Source of the DNA: Chloroflexota bacterium
GTDB taxonomy: Bacteria > Chloroflexota > UBA6077 > FW602-bin22 > JAMCYS01
Length of the DNA stretch: 49,227 nucleotides
NCBI GenBank assembly: GCA_023473795.1
Contig: JAMCYS010000130.1
Location: forward strand, 1 to 49,227
Direction: 5' to 3'
The position numbers and the translations under genes are program-made. The notes below the pieces were generated by a model that saw only the letters and a program-made list of their open reading frames with translations, did not search any database and was not told the DNA's origin. The first letter of the stretch is position 1, and the number at the start of each line of letters is the position of its first letter. This document shows, piece by piece, positions 15,302 to 23,566 of this stretch.

Positions 15302-16504
15302 CTAGAACGGGAAGCCTTTCCTGGCTTCGTCGACCACCTCTGGGGTGACCAGAGGGTAGCCATGGGCGCGCGCGTGTTTCTCGATTGCCAGACGAGCCAT
15401 GCCACGGGCAAAACCGGGCACCCTCTGCAGGCGGGCACCGGCCTCGGGCGTCCACTCCAGGGGCGGCACCGCCTTGCCCGGCCGCGGCTCGGCCGGCGAG
15501 CTCTGGGCGTCGTCACTCCGCTCGCCGGCGACGAGCACGTTGCCGGTCGCCAGCCGCAGCAGGTTCTCGGTATTGCTGCCGAGCGCCTGCCCTTCCCCGC
15601 GGTGGAGCCCGTGGCGGCCCACCAGCAGCAAAGCCGGCTGAGCGGACTCGACGTAACCGAGGAGGGCGTCGTAGGGCTTGCCTTGCAGGACTTCGCAGCT
15701 TATCGGCACGCCGGCAGCGTTGGCTGCCTCGGCCACGCGGTCCAGGTGCCCCTGGTAGAGGCTGGTCAGCCCGCTGTCGATGATCTCGTCGTGAAGCACC
15801 TCCTGCTCGCGGAACTTGAAGATCTTGGCTGCCTCGCTGGACAGTACAGTGGCGATGCTGCTGAAGGCAACCCTATGGAAGAACGGATCGTAAACCGCCA
15901 GCGCCGTGAGGGAGCCGCCGAAGGTCTTGGCCAGACCGATCGCCCGGCGGGCTGCCGCCCACGAACCGCTGCTGCCATCCACGGCAACGACCAAGCTGGT
16001 GCCTGCTAGAGCCGTGGGCTGGCGCGCGACCAGAGCGTCCATCCCCGCACCGCGCACCACCCGCTCGCAGACGCTACCCAGCAGGCTGCGCGGTCCGTGA
16101 CCCAGCCCGTGCGCCCCCAGGGCAACCAGGTCGGCGCCCGCGTCCTGGGCGGCCTTCAGCAGTACCTCATAATGGTGGCCCTCCAGGTTCTGCCGGCGAC
16201 AGTGTACGCCAACATCTCGGCAGCGGCTCTCCACCACGTCGAGGTACGAGTCGGAGATCAAGGCCAGACCGCGGCCGATTAGGGCATCGTGAATGCCACG
16301 CTGGCGCTCGATCACCTCCTCGCTCTGGTAACGTTCCGGCAGGGAAGGCTCCAATTGGCGAAAGCGGTCGTCGTGCAGTCGACCGGCGTAGACGTGCGTT
16401 GCGGTGAGGGAGGCTCCGGTCGCCTGAGCCAGCTCTAGCGCCACTTTGAGGGCGTGATCGGACCACTGTGAGTTATCGACCGCCACTAGCAGGTTCTTGT
16501 ACAA
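15302..16504 (-). CDS. Tandem universal stress protein fused to a PCP_red domain
   Basis: 400 residues in three parts. Residues 1-150 and about 168-308 are UspA domains (first starting YKNLLVAVDNSQWSDHALKVAL; second TSLVVAVDGSSGSWAAARRAIGLAK and ending LLLVGRHGLHRGEGQALGSNTENLLRLATGNVLVA, the GSNT nucleotide-binding signature). Residues 335-398 match the PCP_red domain of protochlorophyllide reductase B subunits: LEWTPEAGARLQRVPGFARGMARLAIEKHARAHGYPLVTPEVVDEAR. The TTG start at 16504 follows GAGGAGG with eight-base spacing. It is second in the oxidase operon, 42 bp after cydA. The domain order is unusual; the PCP_red part probably acts as a small binding module rather than in chlorophyll synthesis. 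Confidence 0.85.
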   Translation of the reverse strand: MYKNLLVAVDNSQWSDHALKVALELAQATGASLTATHVYAGRLHDDRFRQLEPSLPERYQSEEVIERQRGIHDALIGRGLALISDSYLDVVESRCRDVGVHCRRQNLEGHHYEVLLKAAQDAGADLVALGAHGLGHGPRSLLGSVCERVVRGAGMDALVARQPTALAGTSLVVAVDGSSGSWAAARRAIGLAKTFGGSLTALAVYDPFFHRVAFSSIATVLSSEAAKIFKFREQEVLHDEIIDSGLTSLYQGHLDRVAEAANAAGVPISCEVLQGKPYDALLGYVESAQPALLLVGRHGLHRGEGQALGSNTENLLRLATGNVLVAGERSDDAQSSPAEPRPGKAVPPLEWTPEAGARLQRVPGFARGMARLAIEKHARAHGYPLVTPEVVDEARKGFPF

Positions 16505-16546
16505 GTTTGGCCGCCTCCTCGCCCGGCCGTTGGGAGGGAAGCCAGC

Positions 16547-18391
16547 CTAGGCTGCGCTGGCTCCGGTCGTAGGTGGCGGCGGCGTTGGCTGGCTTTTCCC
16601 CTCTAGCCCTTCGCCGGGGGAGTTGATCGCTGTCAGGCCGGGGGATGTCTGGAGTATCATTAGCCCCAAGAGGGCAAAGAGCAGCATGCCAAACAGGATG
16701 AGCGGAATCGCTATGCCCAAAGGCAGCGGCAAGATAGTCTGTAGCGGGCCCTGGGCTTCGAAGACATCGTCCTTCGCCGCCAACTGGTTGAAGATGAGCC
16801 AAGGGGCGCGCGCGGCCTCGCGAGCGTAACCCATCACGAACATGATCGAGAGGACCAGGAAACCAGCCACTATGGGCAAGATGGCCGTAACCGGCGGTTC
16901 ATCCTGTTCGCCGAGTCGACGGGCCCGGCCCTGGAGGAAGAGAGCGACAATAGGGATGGTGAACGTGACCAGCCCGATGAGGCCGGTGAATTTCCAGGGC
17001 CTCATTTGGCCGAAGGGGAAGTTGACCAGGCCAAGCTGGGAGTAGGGCACCAGGGCGACCAGCGCGCAAAGCACCAGGAGCAACCAGATCACTTCACCGT
17101 AGAAGGCCCAATTGACCTCCTCCTTGAACTGAAGGGGTTGGACCAGCTCGGTCTTCTCTTCCTGAATTGGCTGCGGCTGTTGGCTTGGCTGCTGCCCGGG
17201 GTCAGAAGGCCACGAGGCCCAGCGTGACTCTGCCGCCACGTGCACGGTGAGCACTGTCCGCTCGGTGAGCACGAGCCCCTGCCTGTGCACCCGGTGCACC
17301 ATCAGCAGCGCCAGGACGTAGAGAACCAGAAGCAGGAAGACGATGGCCGCGCTGTCGATCACGCCCCTGAAGAGGCCGCTGTTGTTCTGGCTGATGCCGT
17401 ACCAGGCCACGAACGAGCCCAAGGCGATGGCCACGGCGCCCGCCAGCATCGTCCAGTTGCGTGCGACGTCAAAGCCGCCTTGCTCGAGCCCGTAGCCGCG
17501 CAGCAAGCGCAGCAGGTACCAGTTGCCGACGAGGAAGAGAGCCCCGACCAAAACGATCTGCATGTTGAACGCCCAGCGGGCCTCGCCCATCATGATCGTG
17601 TAGAACGCGGGTAAAGAGGGAATACGAATCTCGTTGACGTAGAAGAAGCCGATCAACGGCATCAGCGGCAGCGGCAGCAGGCCAAAGCGCAAGCCGTAGC
17701 CGGCGAGCCAGCGGAAGTGGGCTTTGCGTGCGTCGCCGGCGGCTCTGAGCGCCCCGATACCCATCACCGTGGCCAGAATCAGGCCGGTGAAGGAGATGGC
17801 GCCCACCACTCTGTGCAGGCTCAGCGGCAGCCAGGTCGGGTTGTCGAAGTATAGCGGGCCGAGCTTGCTGATTAGAACGTCGGGGCCGCCCCCGCCCAGG
17901 GTGAGCGCGTCCGGCTGGGGGGTGAGCATAGCCGCCGCGACGCCGTTGATAATTAGCAAGGTGAACAAGCCGACCGCGACGGTCGCCACGCCCCAGGCGA
18001 TATGGTGGCCGGGATGGGCTCGGTTCCGATCCCAACTGTAAACGTAGTAGTACAGCAGGGCGCCCTCCAGAAAGAAGAAGACCACCTCGAGGGCCAGGGG
18101 CCAGAAGTACATGTTAAGAATGCGCGTCCAGCCGGTGGGCCAGAGCCCGGTGAGCGTGGCCACTAAACCCACGCCGAAGGTGGCGCCGACGCTGAAGCCG
18201 ACCACGTTGGCCCGGGCCAGGCCGTGAGCGAAGCGCACGGAGCGTTCCTCGTCCTTGCGCACCCCCCACCACTCCGAGACCACCGCGATCAGCGGTCCGC
18301 CAAGGGCCAGGTTAGCGAACATGACGTGAACCAAAGCGAAGAGAGCAATAGCGCCGCTGCGCCCGATGAGTGGAACGTCTACAATCGGCAT
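16547..18391 (-). CDS. CydA-like subunit of a cytochrome bd-superfamily oxidase
   Basis: 614 residues, longer than a normal CydA. The N-terminal half follows the CydA fold: GRSGAIALFALVHVMFANLALGGPL with a haem-ligand-type His at residue 22, PLALEVVFFFLEGALLYYYVYSWDRN with the paired glutamates, and LSLHRVVGAISFTG. A Gln/Pro-rich linker near residue 415 is followed by four more helices, including MGYAREAARAPWLIFNQ, equivalent to the end of CydA. No CydB is encoded next to it. The bd superfamily includes non-quinol oxidases, and the cytochrome c in this operon suggests such a type. ATG at 18391 is preferred to the GTG at 18409. Confidence 0.85.
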   Translation of the reverse strand: MPIVDVPLIGRSGAIALFALVHVMFANLALGGPLIAVVSEWWGVRKDEERSVRFAHGLARANVVGFSVGATFGVGLVATLTGLWPTGWTRILNMYFWPLALEVVFFFLEGALLYYYVYSWDRNRAHPGHHIAWGVATVAVGLFTLLIINGVAAAMLTPQPDALTLGGGGPDVLISKLGPLYFDNPTWLPLSLHRVVGAISFTGLILATVMGIGALRAAGDARKAHFRWLAGYGLRFGLLPLPLMPLIGFFYVNEIRIPSLPAFYTIMMGEARWAFNMQIVLVGALFLVGNWYLLRLLRGYGLEQGGFDVARNWTMLAGAVAIALGSFVAWYGISQNNSGLFRGVIDSAAIVFLLLVLYVLALLMVHRVHRQGLVLTERTVLTVHVAAESRWASWPSDPGQQPSQQPQPIQEEKTELVQPLQFKEEVNWAFYGEVIWLLLVLCALVALVPYSQLGLVNFPFGQMRPWKFTGLIGLVTFTIPIVALFLQGRARRLGEQDEPPVTAILPIVAGFLVLSIMFVMGYAREAARAPWLIFNQLAAKDDVFEAQGPLQTILPLPLGIAIPLILFGMLLFALLGLMILQTSPGLTAINSPGEGLEGKSQPTPPPPTTGASAA

Positions 18392-18491
18392 TTGCGTCGC
18401 GCCCTCCACCCCTACTTGAGCGGCGACTACCCCCGGCCGCCGTCGCCTGCCGACCCGCCGCCGGCCACCTTCCAGCGCTTGTCCAGTGATT

Positions 18492-19292
18492 CTATACTAC
18501 GGCCTCCTGGCTTCTCTGGCAAGCGGGACAGTAGTAGGCAGTGCGCCCGCCGATGCTGACTTTGCCGGCGGGTGTACCGCAGATACGGCACAGCTCGGCG
18601 CCGTGGATGCGCATCTCGTAGCGGCCTCGTTCGCCGCGCACGTCGGCGTACTCCGAAGCACCGCCCTCGGCAACAGCCTCGCTCAGCACGCTCTTAAGGG
18701 ATTGGAAGAGCTGTCGGCGCTCCGCCGAGTCGAGACTGCCGGCGGCACGGGCGGGGTACAGACGGGCGGCGTGGCATACCTCGTCGGAGTAGACGTTGCC
18801 CACGCCGGCCAGGCGCGCCTGGTCCATCAGCAGAGCCTTGATGGCCTGTTTGGGGCGGCGCCGCAGCAGCGCCTCGAGACCGGGGAGTCCGAAGTCGGAC
18901 TGCAGCGGCTCGGGGCCGTACCCCTGCTTTTGCCGGGCCGTCTCCTCCTCGGACAAGAAGTGGGCGTGACCCATGAATGTCTTGTCGACCAGCAACTGCC
19001 AGCCGTCGGCGAAGATGAGCGCCAGCTGGGGATCGCCCAAGGGCGCTTGGGCTAGAGTCACCTCTCCACCTAGGCCGAGGTGGAGCCAGATGCTGCCTTC
19101 CGCCAGGTGCAGCAGGCAGGACTTGGCGCGGCGCTCCGCCCCGACGATGGGGCCGCGGGCGCGGCGGGCGAACTCAGCCAGAGGTAGGTTGAGCATCTTC
19201 GGCTGGCGGCAGCGCACGTCAACTAGCTCGCGGCCGACGACGCTGGCGCGCAGACTGGCGGCCAGGTGCTCGATTTCAGGCAGTTCCGGCAC
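18492..19292 (-). CDS. mutM: Formamidopyrimidine-DNA glycosylase
   Basis: 266 residues. Fpg/MutM removes oxidised purines such as 8-oxoguanine and nicks the strand. The mature N-terminus PELPEIEH carries the catalytic Pro and Glu; RRAKSCLLHL supplies the conserved Lys; KALLMDQARLAGVGNVYSDEVCHAARLYP is the helix-two-turn-helix; CRICGTPAGKVSIGGRTAYYCPACQ is the zinc finger. The usual MTG of the M-x-G loop reads LGLGGEV here, a small departure. GTG start at 19292 follows GGAGGTGA. It is the third gene of the cysteine desulfurase-tusA-mutM operon. Confidence 0.95.
   Translation of the reverse strand: MPELPEIEHLAASLRASVVGRELVDVRCRQPKMLNLPLAEFARRARGPIVGAERRAKSCLLHLAEGSIWLHLGLGGEVTLAQAPLGDPQLALIFADGWQLLVDKTFMGHAHFLSEEETARQKQGYGPEPLQSDFGLPGLEALLRRRPKQAIKALLMDQARLAGVGNVYSDEVCHAARLYPARAAGSLDSAERRQLFQSLKSVLSEAVAEGGASEYADVRGERGRYEMRIHGAELCRICGTPAGKVSIGGRTAYYCPACQRSQEAVV
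18494..18522 (-). promoter_or_regulatory. Possible promoter of the oxidase operon
   Basis: Minus strand TTGCCA (18522-18517), 17-bp spacer, TAGTAT (18499-18494), about 100 bp before cydA and overlapping the 3' end of fpg. Confidence 0.45.
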
Positions 19293-19298
19293 GGGCTG

Positions 19299-19541
19299 TC
19301 ACCTCCGGCGGCGCACGTAGGCGTGGAACTCGCCGTCGCGCTCGACCACCCCCAAGCACTCGTGGCCGGTGGTGCGGCACCAGGCAGGCATGTCGGCGAC
19401 GATACCTTCGTCAGTGGCCACCACGTCCAGCACCTGGCCTACCTCGATTTCCTTGATCGCCTTGGCCGTGCGTGCCAAGGGAATGGGGCAGTAGGTGCCC
19501 ACGCAGTCGACGACGGCGTCGGCCTTGACGTCTCCTGCCAC
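19299..19541 (-). CDS. tusA: TusA-family sulfur carrier
   Basis: 80 residues. TusA proteins carry persulfide sulfur on the Cys of a CPxP motif; here VVDCVGTYCPIPLARTAKAIKEIEVGQVLDVVATDEGIVADMPAWCRTTGHECLGV. The CPIP cysteine, the DEG loop and the C-terminal aromatic/basic tail are all present. GTG start overlaps the desulfurase stop (TAGTG at 19539-19543), so the two are translationally coupled. This makes the desulfurase its natural sulfur donor, which is notable because that enzyme lacks the catalytic lysine. Confidence 0.9.
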   Translation of the reverse strand: MAGDVKADAVVDCVGTYCPIPLARTAKAIKEIEVGQVLDVVATDEGIVADMPAWCRTTGHECLGVVERDGEFHAYVRRRR

Positions 19542-20710
19542 TAATTGCCTCCCGGTCGCAAGGGCGACATCGCGCGCAGGCGCTCCACGATGGGCGGCAT
19601 CACTTCCAGAAGATAGTCCACGTCCTCCGCCGTGTTGCCATCGCCCAGTGAGAACATCGCCGAGCCGTTGGCCAAGCCAGGCTCGAGCCCCAGCGCCTCG
19701 AGCACGTGCGATGATTTCAAGGCCCGCGACGTACAGGAGGAACCGCTGGCGGCGGCGATGCCCTTGGCGTCGAGCATCAGCAATACCGACTCGCCCTCGA
19801 CGTAATGGATGCACAGCGAGACGTGTCCCGGCAGGCGCTGAGTCGGGTGGCCGGTGAACGCCAGGTCGGGGATGCGGGCCTCCAGGCCCTCGCGCAGGCG
19901 GTCGCGCAGTACAGAAAGGCGTTCGGCCCGCTGCTGCACCTCGGCTGCCGCCAACTCGGCGGCCCGGCCTAGCCCGACGATGCCGGCCACGTTCTCCGTG
20001 CCGGCCCGTCGGCCCGATTCCTGCAACCCTCCCTCCAACAGTGGCAACAGGCGGGTCCCCTTGCGGACAAAGAGGGCGCCCGTTCCCTTGGGTCCATAAA
20101 ACTGGTGGCCCGCGAGCGTCGCCAGGTCCACTCCCAGCGCCGCCACGTCGGTCGGAACGTTACCAATGGTTTGGGTTGCGTCGATGTGCAGCGGCACTTT
20201 GTGCGCCCGGGCGATCTCGGCCACCTCGGCCACCGGCTCGATGGTGCCGATCTCGTTGCTGGCGTGGGTGAGCGTGATCAAGGCGGTGTCGTCGTCGATA
20301 GCCTCGGCCACAGAACGGGGTGACACGAGACCATAGCGGTCGACGGGCAAGAAAGTGACGCGGGCGCCTTGCCGCTGGAGCGTCTTGACGGCGTGGAGTA
20401 CGGAATAGTGCTCGATAGCAGATGTGATGACGTGGGCTGGCCGATGGCGAGCAGCCGCGGCGACGCCCTTGATGGCCCAGTTGTTGGCCTCGGTGGCGCC
20501 GGAGGTGAAGAAGACCTCCTCGGCTTTGGCGTTAATCAGGCTCGCCACGCTGGCGCGTGCCTGCTCCAAAGCCTCGTGCGGACGACGGCCGAAGTAGTGA
20601 AGGCTGGAGGGGTTGCCGAACTCCTCGCCGAGGAACGGCAGCATCGCTGCCAACACTTCCGGTCGCAGCGGGGTCGTGGAGGCGTGGTCCATATATATCC
20701 TGCGTGTCAT
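19541..20710 (-). CDS. Cysteine desulfurase (NifS/IscS family) with Gln replacing the PLP lysine
   Basis: 389 residues. The fold and most catalytic residues are intact: IYMDHASTTP, TSGATEANN, the PLP-stacking His of SAIEHYS (H101), HIDATQ (Asp and Gln), and the active-site Cys of GSSCTS (C326). In the Schiff-base motif, normally SGHK/AHK followed by YGPKG, the sequence is AGHQFYGPKG: Q203, codon CAG at 20104-20102. The rest of the frame is undamaged, so a point sequencing error or true substitution must be considered. An Archaeoglobus IscS without this lysine is known to me as a precedent. ATG at 20710 has GAGGGGG upstream; the operon continues with tusA and mutM. Confidence 0.93.
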   Translation of the reverse strand: MTRRIYMDHASTTPLRPEVLAAMLPFLGEEFGNPSSLHYFGRRPHEALEQARASVASLINAKAEEVFFTSGATEANNWAIKGVAAAARHRPAHVITSAIEHYSVLHAVKTLQRQGARVTFLPVDRYGLVSPRSVAEAIDDDTALITLTHASNEIGTIEPVAEVAEIARAHKVPLHIDATQTIGNVPTDVAALGVDLATLAGHQFYGPKGTGALFVRKGTRLLPLLEGGLQESGRRAGTENVAGIVGLGRAAELAAAEVQQRAERLSVLRDRLREGLEARIPDLAFTGHPTQRLPGHVSLCIHYVEGESVLLMLDAKGIAAASGSSCTSRALKSSHVLEALGLEPGLANGSAMFSLGDGNTAEDVDYLLEVMPPIVERLRAMSPLRPGGN

Positions 20711-20759
20711 AACGCACCCCCTCTGACTGAGGCCACCCGCCAGGGCAGGGGCCAAGAAG

Positions 20760-20789
20760 AATATAGCCCCGCCCGCCGCGAGCTGTCAA
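20760..20789 (-). promoter_or_regulatory. Promoter of the desulfurase-tusA-mutM operon
   Basis: Minus strand TTGACA (20789-20784), 18-bp spacer, TATATT (20765-20760), about 50 bp before the start codon. Confidence 0.75.
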
Positions 20790-20838
20790 TCTCGCCGGCT
20801 CGGCAGCCAAGCCGGCCTGGTCTGGAGGATGATGCGGA

Positions 20839-21978
20839 ATGAGAATCGCTCAGTTGAGCCCGCTCTGGGAGCGGGTGCCGCCGCCGGCTTACGGCGGCAC
20901 CGAGGCGGTAGTGCACATGATAACCGAGGGATTGGTAGCCAGGGGGCATGAGGTGGTATTGTATGCCTCCGGGGACTCGCTCACTTCGGCCGAGCTGCGT
21001 GCGACGTACCCGCGCAGTCTGCGTACCGCCACGGACCTTGTCGAGCCTGCTCCCTACGAATGGTTGCACATCGCCAACGCCCTGCGGGACGCGGGGCAGT
21101 TCGACGTCATCCACAACCACGAGGGCGAGCCGCCGATGGCCTTCGCGGGTCTGGTGGCTACTCCCATGGTTACCACCATGCACTGCCTCCTCACAAAGGA
21201 CACGAAATTCGTCTGGGAGCATTATCAGGGCTACTTCAACAGCATCAGCCGCGCCGAGTACGCGACCTTACCCGCTTCGGTGCCCCGGGAGCGCTACCTC
21301 GGCGTCGTCTACAACGGCATCGAGACGGCGAATTTCCCCTTCCAGGCCAACAAACAGGAACACCTCCTCTACCTTAGCCGGATCGCCCCGGAAAAGGGCA
21401 CTCATCTGGCCATTGCCGCCGCCCGCAAGGCGGGGTTGCCGCTTCTTCTGGCCGGCAAGGTGGACCGGGTGGACCGAGACTACTTCGAAGCGGCGGTGAA
21501 GCCAGCGATCGACGGCAAGGATGTGCGCTATGTGGGCGAGGTGTCACGCGAGGAGGCAAAGCGCCTCTACGCCGCGGCGATGGGCCTTCTGCTGCCGCTC
21601 AACTGGGAGGAGCCCTTTGGGCTCGTGATCCCGGAGGCAGGGGCCGCCGGCACGCCCGTGATCGCTTTCCGCCGCGGCGCGGCGCCCGAGTTGATCATCG
21701 ACGGCGAGACGGGCTTCCTGTTGGACCCGGGTGACGTCGACGGAATGGCGGCCGCCGCCCGCCGGCTGGACACGATCGATCCCGCGCGTTGCCGGCGACA
21801 CGTGCAAGAGAACTTCGACGTCAGCCGCATGGTCGAAGGCTATCTGGACCTCTACGACCGCCTCATCGCCGAACGGCAGCACAGGCGCCTGGTCGCCGTT
21901 CCCCGTCCGGTCGCGGCCGAAGAGGAGACCGAGTCATCCCAGGCCACGGCCCCCTATCCCTTACGAGAGACGGGCTAG
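20839..21978 (+). CDS. Family 4 glycosyltransferase
   Basis: 379 residues, GT-B fold. N-terminal acceptor domain starts MRIAQLSPLWERVPPPAYGGTEAVVHMITEGLVARGHEV; the donor domain begins near residue 170 (LLYLSRIAPEKGTHLAIAAARKAGLPLLLAGKV) and carries the GT4 signature EPFGLVIPEAGAAGTPVIAFRRGAAPELI, whose glutamates bind the nucleotide sugar. It transfers a sugar from an activated donor to an unknown acceptor. ATG at 20839 follows GGAGG. A sigma-like gene starts six bases after the stop, so the two are co-transcribed. Confidence 0.9.
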   Translation: MRIAQLSPLWERVPPPAYGGTEAVVHMITEGLVARGHEVVLYASGDSLTSAELRATYPRSLRTATDLVEPAPYEWLHIANALRDAGQFDVIHNHEGEPPMAFAGLVATPMVTTMHCLLTKDTKFVWEHYQGYFNSISRAEYATLPASVPRERYLGVVYNGIETANFPFQANKQEHLLYLSRIAPEKGTHLAIAAARKAGLPLLLAGKVDRVDRDYFEAAVKPAIDGKDVRYVGEVSREEAKRLYAAAMGLLLPLNWEEPFGLVIPEAGAAGTPVIAFRRGAAPELIIDGETGFLLDPGDVDGMAAAARRLDTIDPARCRRHVQENFDVSRMVEGYLDLYDRLIAERQHRRLVAVPRPVAAEEETESSQATAPYPLRETG

Positions 21979-21983
21979 CCGTC

Positions 21984-22613
21984 ATGGGAGCAGAGGCACG
22001 AAGCCAACAAGGTCAGCTAGGGCGCCAGCTGCGCGAACTGCGCGCCTACGTGGAACGCCATCTACGGGCGCGCGCCCTCGCCGAGGGAGTGAACCCGGAG
22101 CGCTTGGCGAGTGACGACGTCGTGCACGAGGCTTTTCTGGGGGCGCTGCGGCGCAGGCCGCCCGGCGAGCGCCGCCTGCCCTCACCCAACCAGCTGCGCA
22201 ACCTCGCCCGCGGCGTGATTGGCCGGGAAGTGGCCCGCTGGCGGGCCATCGAAGGGCGCGAAGTCTCGCTGGATACGCCGGTCGTCCCCGCTCAGCCGAT
22301 TGCCCTGGCGGGCATCCATCCGGATGAGCAGTACACGCTCGCGGACATGCTGACGGACCCGAACGCGCCCCTGCCGGCCGAGGTTGTCGAGCAAAAGGAG
22401 CTGACGGACGTCCTGGAGGCGGCCTTCGCCGAGCTGCCGAAAGCTTGGCGCGAGGTCTTCTATATGCGCTACGTCGACGGCCTTTCGGAGCAGGCAGTGG
22501 CCGACCTCTGGCGAGTGCCGGTGGAGACGGTGGTGCACAGTCTCGAGCAGACGCGGGCCTATCTGCGGGAGCGGCTGCTGACGGTCTACGGCGCGGAGCC
22601 GGAGGCCGCCTGA
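21984..22613 (+). CDS. RNA polymerase sigma-70-like (ECF-type) factor
   Basis: 209 residues. The N-terminal part has a divergent region 2 (DDVVHEAFLGALRRRPPGERRLPSPNQLRNLARGVIGREVARWRA) and the C-terminal part a clear region 4 helix-turn-helix (AFAELPKAWREVFYMRYVDGLSEQAVADLWRVPVETVVHSLEQTRAYLRERL). Between them is a 60-residue acidic/proline linker. It may be an extracytoplasmic-function sigma factor or a sigma-like regulator. ATG at 21984 gives the family-length protein. No anti-sigma gene follows; the next gene is convergent. Co-transcription with a glycosyltransferase hints at envelope control, which is inference. Confidence 0.75.
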   Translation: MGAEARSQQGQLGRQLRELRAYVERHLRARALAEGVNPERLASDDVVHEAFLGALRRRPPGERRLPSPNQLRNLARGVIGREVARWRAIEGREVSLDTPVVPAQPIALAGIHPDEQYTLADMLTDPNAPLPAEVVEQKELTDVLEAAFAELPKAWREVFYMRYVDGLSEQAVADLWRVPVETVVHSLEQTRAYLRERLLTVYGAEPEAA

Positions 22614-22690
22614 CCAGCCCATCGGCGCGGTGGGCCTGGGCCGGCAAAGAAGTGCGCAGCCCCGACCGGGCGAGTTCCTCACCCGACTGG

Positions 22691-23512
22691 CTAGTGTTGG
22701 TGGTCGTGCGCCTGGAAATGGCGATGAAGGTGGGCGTGTTCCACGCTGCCGTGGCGATGGGGGTGGGCGTGCACCAGGTTGGCCCGCAGCAGTAGGGCTT
22801 CATCCGCCAGTACCTCGCTCGGTCCGCCGGCGGCCACCAGCCGCTTCTCTTCGTCAAAGACCACGACCCGGTCGGCGATGTCTTCCACGATGTCCAGGTC
22901 GTGGGTGGCCGTGAGCACCGTGTGACCCTCGGCGTTGAGCCGCCGGATGAACTCCACCAGCATGCCGCGGCTGCGCGGGTCCAAGCCCGCGGTCGGTTCG
23001 TCCATGAGGAGCACTTCGGGACGGATGGCCAGCACTGAGGCGAGACAGACCTTCTTCTTCTCACCGGCACTGAGCCGGTAGGGCGGGCGCTCGGCCAGTC
23101 TGCGGATGTCCAGCAGCGCCAACATCTCCTCCACCCTGGCCTTGACCTCAGCCTGCGACAGCCCCAGCTGCAGCGGCCCGAAGGCTACTTCATCCCAGAC
23201 CGAAGCGGAGAAGAGCTGCACGTCGCTATCCTGGAAGACTAGCCCCACCCGGCGGCGAAAGGCAAAGGCGTAGGCGTCGTCGGCCAGCAGACGCTCGTCC
23301 AAGCTTGCCCCGAAAGCGCGGGCGGTGCCGGCACTGGCGAAGTAGAGACCATCCAGTATCTTGAGTAGCGTGCTCTTGCCGCTGCCGTTGGCGCCGAGAA
23401 TGACCAGCTTCTCCCCCGCGTGAACGGTCAGGTCGACGCCCCGCAGGGCCACGACTCCGCCGCCGTAGGTGTAACTCACGTTCCGCAGCTCAAACACCAG
23501 ACCATCGTTCAT
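22691..23512 (-). CDS. nikO: Nickel/cobalt ECF transporter ATPase
   Basis: 273 residues. ABC ATPase with Walker A GANGSGKSTLL, Q loop VFQDSDVQLFSASVWDEVAFGP (typical of CbiO/EcfA), signature LSAGEKKKVCLASVL, Walker B VLLMDEPTAGLDPRSR and switch His ATHDLD. The last 30 residues are His-rich (HAHPHRHGS, HAHLHRHF, HDHQH), suited to Ni2+ binding. It is the last gene of the cooT-nikM-N-Q-O operon and energises uptake. Confidence 0.92.
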   Translation of the reverse strand: MNDGLVFELRNVSYTYGGGVVALRGVDLTVHAGEKLVILGANGSGKSTLLKILDGLYFASAGTARAFGASLDERLLADDAYAFAFRRRVGLVFQDSDVQLFSASVWDEVAFGPLQLGLSQAEVKARVEEMLALLDIRRLAERPPYRLSAGEKKKVCLASVLAIRPEVLLMDEPTAGLDPRSRGMLVEFIRRLNAEGHTVLTATHDLDIVEDIADRVVVFDEEKRLVAAGGPSEVLADEALLLRANLVHAHPHRHGSVEHAHLHRHFQAHDHQH

Positions 23513-23566
23513 TCGCCACCCCGCGGCGAGGATTCACAGCCGGTCGCCCGGCGAGCCACCGCGCTA

